Below, piece after piece: positions 1 to 6,169 of a stretch of DNA of 7,918 bases (within the stretch, counting starts at the first letter, position 1; each line of letters starts with the position of its first letter). Below the pieces are notes generated by a model, which was given only the letters and a program-made list of their open reading frames with translations, did no database searches and was not told the DNA's origin. Origin of the DNA: an uncultured Ruminococcus sp. (GTDB taxonomy: Bacteria > Bacillota_A > Clostridia > Oscillospirales > Acutalibacteraceae); assembly GCA_902773395.1 (NCBI GenBank), contig CACYEJ010000070.1:1-7918 (forward strand). Reading direction: 5' to 3'. A program made the position numbers and the translations under genes.

Positions 1-6
1 TCTCCT

Positions 7-27
7 TAGGGACAAATTTTGACGCAG
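7..27. repeat. Imperfect direct repeat, copy 1
   Basis: This 21-base unit begins TAGGGACAAATT and ends ACGCAG. It matches the unit at 101-121 at 18 of 21 positions. Start-to-start spacing is 94 bases. Copy 1 has lost several of the pairs that let copy 2 fold into a hairpin. Confidence 0.5.
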
Positions 28-100
28 GCGGTAAAGTCACCTAACCCAAAAAGTCGGTGTGCGTATTTCCTCCGGCGTTGCCGGTTCGATAAAGCCCCCG

Positions 101-121
101 TAGGAACAAATTCTTACGCAG
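101..121. repeat. Imperfect direct repeat, copy 2, overlapping a hairpin
   Basis: This is the second copy of the unit at 7-27 (18 of 21 bases identical). Together with the two preceding bases it forms a hairpin at 99-118: an 8-bp stem (CGTAGGAA with TTCTTACG, one G-T wobble) closing a CAAA loop. The hairpin lies 39 bases past the tsaD stop codon in the direction of transcription. It could slow exonucleases at the mRNA 3' end, but it lacks the T-run of an intrinsic terminator. Confidence 0.5.
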
Positions 122-159
122 CTATAAAATTGTTTTTGAGTATAGGAAGTTTTAAAAAA

Positions 160-1185
160 CTATACAAAACTTTTTTCAATTGACATGGTAGCGGCAGCGT
201 TGAGGTCAAGTTCTGCAACATTACCTTCGATAAACTCATAATACCCCTGTGCCCCGACCATTGCACCGTTATCGCCGCACAGCTTCAGCTCCGGCTTATA
301 CAATTTATATCCAAGCTTATTGCACTCATCTTCAAGCTGTCTTCTCAAAAGAGAATTTGCTGATACTCCACCGGCAATAACCAATGTCTTGTAACCAAAA
401 TCTTTCGCCGCCGCTAGAAAATTTTCCGTAAGACAGTCTACAACCGCTTTTCTGAATGAAGCCGAGAGATTATCCACGTTTACCTCTTGACCCTTTTGCG
501 AAGCATTATGAATGATGTTAATTGCAGCCGTCTTTAATCCGGAGAAACTGAAATCATATGGAGCGTTTGCAACTCTTGGACGAGGCAGAGTGTATGTGGT
601 ATCATCACCGTTTTCGGCAGCCTTATCGAGATTAATGCCGCCCGGATATGGCATACCCATAGTACGTGCAACCTTATCAAAGACCTCGCCTGCTGCGTCG
701 TCACGGGTTTTGCCGATAATTTTCATCTTTGTGTAATCCTCAACCGCAACGATATGGCTATGACCGCCCGACACCACAAGACAAAGAAACGGCGGCTTTA
801 GCTCCGGATTGGTGATATAATTTGCGGCTATATGAGAGCGGAGATGATGCACCGGTACAAGCGGCAAGCCTGAGGCGTACGACAACCCCTTTGCAAAATT
901 CACTCCAACAAGAAGTGCCCCGATAAGTCCCGGAGCTGCCGTAACCGCTATTGCGTCCAGTTCCTTTAACGCAACGTGAGCCTGCTCCAACGCTTCGTTC
1001 ACAACGCCTGTGATAGCTTCGGCGTGACGTCTTGAAGCGATTTCCGGAACAACTCCGCCGTACAATTTATGCTCATCTACCTGCGACACTACAACGCTCG
1101 ATAGAACATTTCTGCCGTTTTCTACGACTGCGGCAGCCGTTTCGTCACATGAGCTTTCTATTGATAATATTTTTATGTTTTCCAT
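160..1185 (-). CDS. tsaD: TsaD, tRNA N6-threonylcarbamoyladenosine (t6A37) transferase subunit
   Basis: TsaD transfers the threonylcarbamoyl group from threonylcarbamoyl-AMP to A37 of ANN-decoding tRNAs, working with TsaB and TsaE in the cytoplasm. The 341-residue length is normal for bacterial TsaD. Visible signatures in the ASKHA fold are the N-terminal SIESSCDET (8-16), the YGGVVPEIASRRH block (42-54), the metal-binding histidines H114 and H118 in HHLRSH, SGGHS (139-143), DDAAGEVFDK (162-171), FSFSGLKTA (212-220), AGGVSAN (271-277), and GDNGAM with the metal ligand D305. The start is supported by AAGAGGT six bases upstream of ATG. The gene is last in a minus-strand cluster, 31 bases after rimI. 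The two residues inside the metal motif are R-S where E. coli has E-G. No tsaB or tsaE is in the window. Confidence 0.97.
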   Translation of the reverse strand: MENIKILSIESSCDETAAAVVENGRNVLSSVVVSQVDEHKLYGGVVPEIASRRHAEAITGVVNEALEQAHVALKELDAIAVTAAPGLIGALLVGVNFAKGLSYASGLPLVPVHHLRSHIAANYITNPELKPPFLCLVVSGGHSHIVAVEDYTKMKIIGKTRDDAAGEVFDKVARTMGMPYPGGINLDKAAENGDDTTYTLPRPRVANAPYDFSFSGLKTAAINIIHNASQKGQEVNVDNLSASFRKAVVDCLTENFLAAAKDFGYKTLVIAGGVSANSLLRRQLEDECNKLGYKLYKPELKLCGDNGAMVGAQGYYEFIEGNVAELDLNAAATMSIEKSFV

Positions 1186-1216
1186 TTTATACCTCTTTTG
1201 TTGTTTTTTTTAAAGC

Positions 1217-1675
1217 TTAATCACTTGTAAAATTAAGCGTCATAATAGAAGCGTCCTCCTTCGGTGCGGTGTAGAAATTTTTCCTCTCACCCACAATCTC
1301 GAAGTCAAATTTTTTATACAATGCAATTGCATTTTCGTTTGATTTTCTCACTTCCAATGACAGGAACGCAAGCTTTTTCTCTTTGCATACACGCACTGCA
1401 TTTTCAAGAAGAATTTTTCCTACTCCACATCTGCGATATTCCGGCAGAACCGCTATATTAGCAACATCTCCTTCATCTAACACAACATGAAATCCGATAT
1501 ACCCTATCTCCCTGTTATCGTACACGGCAACGAGAAAATTCGCCGTATCATTTGCAAGCTCACTTTCAAACCCCTGCTTAGTCCACGGCTTTGAGAAGCT
1601 TGCTTTTTCGATTGCAACTAATCCGTCAATATGTTCTTGACGCATGGTTTCTATTTTTATATCATTTGTATTCAT
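1217..1675 (-). CDS. rimI: RimI-type ribosomal protein/peptide alanine N-acetyltransferase (GNAT)
   Basis: This 152-residue protein is a single GNAT domain of the RimI family, which acetylates protein N-termini (ribosomal protein S18 in E. coli) using acetyl-CoA. The acetyl-CoA pyrophosphate loop is RRCGVG (81-86), following the strand VANIAVLPEYR. The C-terminal block LEVRKSNENAIALYKKFDF (107-125) contains E108 and Y120, the positions expected for the catalytic base and acid. The usual LGF at the end of this motif is FDF here. The gene starts only 12 bases after the stop of the upstream phosphatase gene. No good Shine-Dalgarno precedes the ATG, so translation may depend on coupling. The alternative start at M11 has no better site. 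Neighbouring tsaD and rimI genes are a recurring bacterial arrangement, although the two enzymes act on different substrates. Confidence 0.92.
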   Translation of the reverse strand: MNTNDIKIETMRQEHIDGLVAIEKASFSKPWTKQGFESELANDTANFLVAVYDNREIGYIGFHVVLDEGDVANIAVLPEYRRCGVGKILLENAVRVCKEKKLAFLSLEVRKSNENAIALYKKFDFEIVGERKNFYTAPKEDASIMTLNFTSD

Positions 1676-1687
1676 AGGCTGTTTTTG

Positions 1688-2125
1688 TCATTTATTATTA
1701 TTTTCGATAAAATCTGCGAGTGTTTTAAGCTTATCTGCAAGTTCGTCACGGGTTGCCCTGTACACGTCAAGACTTCCGCCGTATGGATCGGAAATATCGC
1801 TGTCAAAAAGATAGATTTTCTTCTTCTCAACTCCAAGCTGCAAAAGTGCCATTGCATGAGAGTAAGTCATTGGTACAAACAAATCGTATTCCGAAAGTGA
1901 CGGCAGTATAGCTGTAATTGAGGAAGAACGAAATTTCGACAAATCTAAGCCGATTTCTTTTGCAGCTGTAACAGCGTTGTCGCTTGCAGGCGAGCCGGTA
2001 AACGTACTTAATCCTGCACTTTTACAGGAAATATTCAGGTTTCTGTCATGGTCAATTTTTTCAAAAATCACCTGAGCCATAGGACTTCTACAGGTGTTGC
2101 CCGTGCAGACAAAAAGTATTTTCAT
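1688..2125 (-). CDS. Low-molecular-weight phosphatase, likely protein-arginine phosphatase (YwlE type)
   Basis: This 145-residue protein has the fold signature of low-molecular-weight protein-tyrosine phosphatases. The N-terminal P-loop is C7-TGNTC-R13-S14 (CX5R-S), with C7 the expected nucleophile. The general-acid loop is DPYGGS (113-118), followed by YRATRDEL. Residue 11 is threonine (GNT); tyrosine-specific members usually have isoleucine or leucine there (GNI/GNL). In Bacillus subtilis YwlE this threonine is the known determinant for phosphoarginine, so I infer activity on arginine-phosphorylated proteins made by McsB-type kinases. No kinase gene is visible here. The ATG is preceded by AGGAAG about nine bases upstream and by a near-consensus promoter. 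It is the first gene of the phosphatase-rimI-tsaD cluster. A tyrosine phosphatase acting on exopolysaccharide regulators remains possible. Confidence 0.88.
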   Translation of the reverse strand: MKILFVCTGNTCRSPMAQVIFEKIDHDRNLNISCKSAGLSTFTGSPASDNAVTAAKEIGLDLSKFRSSSITAILPSLSEYDLFVPMTYSHAMALLQLGVEKKKIYLFDSDISDPYGGSLDVYRATRDELADKLKTLADFIENNNK

Positions 2126-2150
2126 ATTTTAAAGCTTCCTTTCATTAAAG

Positions 2151-2179
2151 ATTATATCATATTCAAATTATCAATTCAA
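2151..2179 (-). promoter_or_regulatory. Extended -10 promoter of the phosphatase-rimI-tsaD operon
   Basis: On the minus strand, TTGAAT (2179-2174) is followed by a 17-base spacer and TATAAT (2156-2151). TGA immediately before TATAAT gives the extended TGn motif. The site lies between the acyl-CoA synthetase terminator and the phosphatase ATG, implying a 5' leader of about 20 bases. Confidence 0.8.
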
Positions 2180-2189
2180 GCTTCAGCAA

Positions 2190-2228
2190 AACCCTCTGAC
2201 TAACGCCGTAACAGCATATCAGAGGGTT
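2190..2228 (-). terminator. Intrinsic terminator of the acyl-CoA synthetase gene
   Basis: A perfect 10-bp inverted repeat, AACCCTCTGA with TCAGAGGGTT (2190-2199 and 2219-2228), encloses a 19-base loop. On the minus strand it starts six bases after the synthetase stop codon and ends in GGGTTTTG, a short T-run. This separates the synthetase from the downstream phosphatase operon, which has its own promoter. The short T-run may allow some read-through. Confidence 0.75.
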
Positions 2229-2234
2229 CTGTAA

Positions 2235-3941
2235 TTAATTCTTATTAAAATTGGGCTGGTTTAAATCTCTCACACGTACAGCCTCTTCGTCCTCGTGTCT
2301 GATTTGTGCACGCTTGATTTTACCGCTGTATGTCTTGGGAAGCTCGTCTACAAACTCGATTACTCTTGGGTATTTATACGGAGCTGTCGTGTGCTTCACA
2401 TGATTTTGCAGTTCTTTTATCAGCTTCTCGTTTGGCTCGTACTGCTTCTTGATAACACACGTCGCTTTTACAACCTGACCTCTTACCGGATCGGGCACAC
2501 CTGTTATCGCACATTCGATTACGGCGTCATGCTCAAGCAAAGCACTCTCAACCTCAAACGGTCCTATTCTGTAGCCGGAGCATTTGATTACATCATCGTT
2601 TCTGCCCACAAACCAATAGTAGCCCTCGCTGTCACGCCACGCCATATCACAAGTATTGTAGCATTGACCGTACAGCACCTCGGCTGTCATTTTCGGATTG
2701 AGATAATAACCTGTGAACAAGCCTACCGGAGGATTGTTCTTTACGTCCATTACGCATATTGAACCCTCTTCGCCAGTTGCCGCCTCATTGCCGTCGTTAT
2801 CGAGCAGCTTGATATCATAAAGCGGCGACGGCTTGCCTGTTGAGCCTATTTTGATATCGTCCCACTGGAAATCCGCAAGCAGTACAGGACCCTCTGACTG
2901 TCCGAAGCCCTGATAAATATTATGTCCCGTAAACCCGAACCACTTTGAATTCACCTCAGGATTGAGAGGTTCTCCGGCTGTTGCCCAGTGACGGATTGAC
3001 GATAAATCATAGCTTGCAACGTCTTCGAGAATCAAAAATCTGTACATTGTAGGCGGTGCACAAAACGTTGTCAGCTTATATTTAGCCATTTTTTCAAGCA
3101 GATTTTTCGGAACGAATTTTATAAAGTCGTATGCAAAAACTACCGCACCGCATATCCACTGTCCGTAAATCTTGCCCCAGCCGAATTTTGCCCAGCCGGA
3201 ATCGCTTACGCTCATATGCAGCTTATTTTCCTGAACCTGCTGCCAATACTTTGCGGTGATAATATGTCCGAGAGGGTGAGCAAAATTATGCTGAATCATC
3301 TTAGGCATACCTGTTGTGCCTGATGTGAAATAAACCAACATGACGTCATTCCACGATGTAGCCCCTACACCCGTAGGACGTTCGAACGAATCGGGAAACT
3401 TCTCTATCTCGTCTTCAAAAAACTCCCAGCCGTTGCGCTTCTCGCCAACAACAATATGATGCCTCACTGTGGGAATTTCCGACAGCGACTGCTCTACCTG
3501 CTCTATAACAAAATCATCGTTAATACATACAAATGCACTTACCTTTGCAGCATTGCCCCTGTAAACAATATCCTTTTTTGTTAGCTGAAGAGTACTTGGA
3601 ATGATGACTGCTCCTATCTTATTCAGGGCAACCGCACAAATCCAATACTCCCAGCGGCGGCGGAGAATCATCATAACAACATCGCCCTTTTTGATGCCGA
3701 TACTCTTAAAATAATTCGCTGCCTTATTTGACATCAGACTGATATCTTTAAAGGTAAATTCCCTTTCATCGCCGGAATCATCACACCATACAAGTGCCTT
3801 TTTGTTTTCGTCAAGTTTTGCCCACTCATCTACAATATCGTAACCGAAGTTAAAATCCTCAGGAACGTTTATCTTAAAATTCTGCTTAAAATCCTCGTAG
3901 GACTCGAAGTCAATACGGGGTAAATACCTATCAAGAAGCAT
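2235..3941 (-). CDS. AMP-forming acyl-CoA synthetase, ACSM (medium-chain acyl/aryl) type
   Basis: The enzyme activates a carboxylic acid with ATP to an acyl-adenylate and then to acyl-CoA. All core motifs of the ANL superfamily are present in 568 residues: P-loop YFTSGTTGMPK (204-214), TAGEPLNPEV (321-330), YQGFGQSEG (343-351), the ATP-ribose-binding aspartate in YNTCDMA (D432), the hinge GRNDDVIKCSGYRIGPFEVE (446-465), and the catalytic lysine K541 in PKTYSGKIKR. SDSGWAKFGWGKIYG (246-260) and FGQSEG resemble mammalian ACSM enzymes. Acetate-specific Acs has a WWQTE motif whose tryptophan closes the pocket; its absence suggests a larger acid such as butyrate, a branched-chain or an aromatic acid. 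AGAGGG lies seven bases before the ATG. The gene is flanked by its own promoter and terminator, so it is monocistronic. The exact substrate is not readable from sequence. Confidence 0.93.
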   Translation of the reverse strand: MLLDRYLPRIDFESYEDFKQNFKINVPEDFNFGYDIVDEWAKLDENKKALVWCDDSGDEREFTFKDISLMSNKAANYFKSIGIKKGDVVMMILRRRWEYWICAVALNKIGAVIIPSTLQLTKKDIVYRGNAAKVSAFVCINDDFVIEQVEQSLSEIPTVRHHIVVGEKRNGWEFFEDEIEKFPDSFERPTGVGATSWNDVMLVYFTSGTTGMPKMIQHNFAHPLGHIITAKYWQQVQENKLHMSVSDSGWAKFGWGKIYGQWICGAVVFAYDFIKFVPKNLLEKMAKYKLTTFCAPPTMYRFLILEDVASYDLSSIRHWATAGEPLNPEVNSKWFGFTGHNIYQGFGQSEGPVLLADFQWDDIKIGSTGKPSPLYDIKLLDNDGNEAATGEEGSICVMDVKNNPPVGLFTGYYLNPKMTAEVLYGQCYNTCDMAWRDSEGYYWFVGRNDDVIKCSGYRIGPFEVESALLEHDAVIECAITGVPDPVRGQVVKATCVIKKQYEPNEKLIKELQNHVKHTTAPYKYPRVIEFVDELPKTYSGKIKRAQIRHEDEEAVRVRDLNQPNFNKN

Positions 3942-4015
3942 TTCCTTTCCCTCTTTTCGAATTGAATAAACTAAGCAATTTACTTATTTAAATCGCTTTA
4001 AAACCTACAAAAATA

Positions 4016-4044
4016 ATAATAACACACCTGAAAACAAAAGTCAA
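4016..4044 (-). promoter_or_regulatory. Promoter of the acyl-CoA synthetase gene
   Basis: On the minus strand, TTGACT (4044-4039), a 17-base spacer and TATTAT (4021-4016) fit the housekeeping sigma consensus. TGT before the -10 box gives an extended TGn element. The predicted leader is about 65 bases. Confidence 0.7.
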
Positions 4045-4083
4045 TAATTCCGGAAAATCATAACAAAAAGTTAATATCAAGTA

Positions 4084-4093
4084 CACAATTGTG
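4084..4093. promoter_or_regulatory. Perfect palindrome CACAATTGTG, possible operator
   Basis: A 10-bp perfect palindrome lies about 40 bases upstream of the synthetase -35 box and about 75 bases upstream of the -35 box of the divergent operon. Its position would suit an activator or repressor of either gene. I do not recognise it as the site of a named regulator, and a palindrome this short can occur by chance. Confidence 0.3.
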
Positions 4094-4166
4094 GGACTGA
4101 GCAAATTCTGCCGTGTCGAAAACATTTCCATAGCACAAGTGAAATTTGTAAAAATTCATAAATATA

Positions 4167-4195
4167 TTGTATTTAGTTCGAAATAATGGTATAAT
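4167..4195 (+). promoter_or_regulatory. Promoter of the winged-helix protein/exonuclease operon
   Basis: TTGTAT (4167-4172), a 17-base spacer and TATAAT (4190-4195) form a sigma-A-type promoter. TGG directly before TATAAT gives an extended -10 motif. The predicted start near 4202 leaves a leader of about 66 bases before the ATG at 4268. Confidence 0.75.
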
Positions 4196-4267
4196 TGGTG
4201 AGAAACGAATTTGTTTTATAAAGACTTAGGACATTTACTCATACTATAGAAAGGGTGATTTGTATAA

Positions 4268-6169
4268 ATGGAAAGAATTGTTAAATCCCGTGAAATTCTG
4301 GATTCTATAAAATCAGAGCTTACTAAGCTACAGCAAAAGCTAGGCGAATTTTCCGGAGTAGATATGACCAACAGCTTTCTGCCGATTGACCTGTGTGCAA
4401 GTACGGCTATGACGCTTCAAAAGCTTTCCGCTTATGAGGAAAGTCTTTTTGAGAAAATTGCCGAATTTTCCGATGCACCGGTAGCTACCTTTGACGATGC
4501 GGAAAGTATTCTCAAACAAGCCGAAGCCGAGGCGGAGAAAAAGCTTCTCGCAAAAAAATTCGCCGGTATCAAAACCAACAACCCACGCTATGACAGCCTT
4601 TTGGAGCAGCTCAGAACTGCCGCTGTAGGAGATGACCCCTCTTCAACGGAACGCACAATTGCGGAGCTGCTTATCTCAGACCTGATTAACCACACCAGTG
4701 AAACAGCAAAAAATGAGCTTGTGGAAAATTCCCCATACTACAAGCTTGCATTTGCATTCAACAGAAACGAGCTTTTCTACGAGCCGCAAACAGACGGCAG
4801 CGAACCTCAAAGCAGCAATGAGCCTGCCCCGGAACAGCAGAATGAAAGCTCCGAAAATGCAGACAGCTCATCTGACAGCGAACCTCCCCCCTCGCCCTAC
4901 TCAGCAGAAAATAACAAGGACGAGTTTTTCCCTGACATTGATTTAGAACGTGAAGAGGATTTTAAGGACGAGAAAGAAACTATTCTCGATTTCGGTTTAA
5001 ACGAAAGTGAAGAAAACATCTCAGAAAACAAACCGTTGGACGATAATGAAAATACCGCTGCCGCTGCCGAAGACGAAAATGAAGAGGACACCGGCGATAT
5101 TTTCTATGAAGAAGAGGAAGACGAAGATTCATCGGACGACACCGACAACAAACAGGAAACAGAATCATCAGCAGAGGTTGAAATCAACGAGGATATCCGT
5201 TCAATCATTGAACAGTACAAGGACGAATTTGCTGAGAATCCCAATGAGCTTACACTCGATATAGCTCAGTCGCCTGAGGTCAACACAAAGCACAATGTCA
5301 CGGAGATTATCAATATTCTCTCTCCGAAAGGACGAAGTGCCCGTTCTCCCGTAAAGGTATTTCAAGTTCTTATGATGGAGCTTTTGTTGTACGGTCCAAA
5401 GACAGAGGACGATTTGTATGTGCTGCCAGATTTTCTCAAAAATAGAATCAGCAACTCGGTTGTTGACGGCTATCTCGAAAAGCTTTATAACAAGGGACTT
5501 ATTTCACGAATTACATATGACGGGAATGTTCTGTACTACTTCACTCAGAAGGGCTTGAAATTCAATAACCATGACAGAATGATATCTAATTTTTACTGTG
5601 TGGACAAACGCACAAGATCGGCTATCACAAAGCGTGACTGTAGGAAGGTTTACCCGATTTCAAATATTTCTGTTTGCTCGTCTGTAATCCTGTCAAGAAT
5701 TGTCAAAAAGTTCCCTTATTATCTTGCTATTGGTTCGTCCGACATATCAGTAGAGGGACTGTGCATAAGTGTGATATCGAAGCCTAATATCCGCATTTTT
5801 GCACTTTCGTATGTATCAGATGATGCCGGCAGCCTTAACAAGCTTTATGACAATCTCAACAGAAGCCTTAGGGCACTGAACGTCTTTGAGAAGTTGGATA
5901 CAATGATAGTCGGCTCGTACACGAGAAATCAGGCGGCGGCTGTATACAGTATTGCTGCAAAATCTTGGTATGAAAAGCTTGTATCTACAAAGATAGTTCT
6001 ATATTCTTATGTTGAGAACAAGTATTTCGAACCGGACACCTTTGAGGAATTCACAGATTTTGAGGACGCCGAGGAGCATGAGATTCTCCCTGAAAGCGTA
6101 TCGTTGGAGAACGAAGATATTTTGACGGAAGATTCCGATTCGCCGGCAGAAGCAGGTGATAACGAATGA
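4268..6169 (+). CDS. Unrecognised large protein with acidic linker and winged-helix domain
   Basis: I do not recognise this 633-residue protein. It has no signal peptide or membrane segment, so it is probably cytoplasmic. Residues 1-170 look mainly helical, with a Lys/Glu/Ala-rich stretch at 78-98. Residues 172-308 are a low-complexity acidic linker rich in Glu, Asp, Ser, Asn and Pro, ending in runs such as EEEEDEDSSDD. Residues 360-432 resemble a winged helix: a helix-turn-helix with candidate recognition helix SNSVVDGYLEKLYNKGLI (395-412), then a beta wing ending YYFTQKGLKF. Residues 440-590 look alpha/beta (strand-like GLCISVI, IRIFALSYV, LDTMIVGSY, KIVLYSYV), and the tail (590-633) is again acidic. 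The start is supported by AAAGGGTGAT upstream. The stop overlaps the exonuclease ATG by four bases, so the two products are probably made together. A DNA-binding or DNA-processing role is inference from the winged helix and partner. I find no nuclease or ATPase motif in it. Confidence 0.85.
   Translation: MERIVKSREILDSIKSELTKLQQKLGEFSGVDMTNSFLPIDLCASTAMTLQKLSAYEESLFEKIAEFSDAPVATFDDAESILKQAEAEAEKKLLAKKFAGIKTNNPRYDSLLEQLRTAAVGDDPSSTERTIAELLISDLINHTSETAKNELVENSPYYKLAFAFNRNELFYEPQTDGSEPQSSNEPAPEQQNESSENADSSSDSEPPPSPYSAENNKDEFFPDIDLEREEDFKDEKETILDFGLNESEENISENKPLDDNENTAAAAEDENEEDTGDIFYEEEEDEDSSDDTDNKQETESSAEVEINEDIRSIIEQYKDEFAENPNELTLDIAQSPEVNTKHNVTEIINILSPKGRSARSPVKVFQVLMMELLLYGPKTEDDLYVLPDFLKNRISNSVVDGYLEKLYNKGLISRITYDGNVLYYFTQKGLKFNNHDRMISNFYCVDKRTRSAITKRDCRKVYPISNISVCSSVILSRIVKKFPYYLAIGSSDISVEGLCISVISKPNIRIFALSYVSDDAGSLNKLYDNLNRSLRALNVFEKLDTMIVGSYTRNQAAAVYSIAAKSWYEKLVSTKIVLYSYVENKYFEPDTFEEFTDFEDAEEHEILPESVSLENEDILTEDSDSPAEAGDNE

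Larger units (their letters stand above)
1..159. other. Non-coding region downstream of tsaD with repeat units and hairpins
   Basis: No credible gene is present: all six frames are short and lack a start with a ribosome binding site. The region holds two imperfect copies of a 21-base unit (7-27 and 101-121), a perfect 5-bp hairpin CCGGC/GCCGG (72-84), and a second hairpin (99-118). It is richer in GC than the AT-rich spacers elsewhere in the window. I see no clear intrinsic terminator for tsaD: the hairpin at 99-118 is not followed by a T-run on the minus strand. The makeup resembles a dispersed intergenic repeat, but I cannot confirm copies elsewhere in the genome. Confidence 0.5.
3942..4267. 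promoter_or_regulatory. Divergent intergenic control region
   Basis: This 326-bp AT-rich spacer separates the minus-strand acyl-CoA synthetase from the plus-strand operon. It carries two back-to-back promoters (4016-4044 minus, 4167-4195 plus) and a perfect palindrome CACAATTGTG at 4084-4093, which lies between them. A weaker inverted pair, TAAC/GTTA with five bases between (4061-4073), lies next to the synthetase -35 box. I see no riboswitch-like structure and no small gene. Confidence 0.55.

Noticed and set aside
80..100. GGTTCGATAAAGCCCCC resembles a tRNA T-loop on the plus strand
   Set aside because: The bases flanking TTCGATA do not form a 5-bp T stem, and no acceptor, D or anticodon arm can be drawn around it.
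512..736. Plus-strand open frame opposite tsaD
   Set aside because: It is antisense to conserved TsaD motifs and has no ribosome binding site or recognisable protein.
2295..2762. 155-codon plus-strand open frame opposite the acyl-CoA synthetase
   Set aside because: It runs antisense to the conserved hinge and catalytic lysine region of the synthetase; its length is a by-product of that gene's codon pattern.
4897..5264. Several overlapping open frames on both strands in the acidic linker region
   Set aside because: They arise from GAA/GAC/GAT-rich repeats of the linker read in other frames, giving Ser- or Lys/Thr-rich low-complexity strings without start signals.
5735..5830. Possible PD-(D/E)XK nuclease core in the C-terminal domain of the large protein
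   Set aside because: Strands are present, but there is no acidic residue followed by E/Q-x-K in the right place, so a nuclease call is unsupported.
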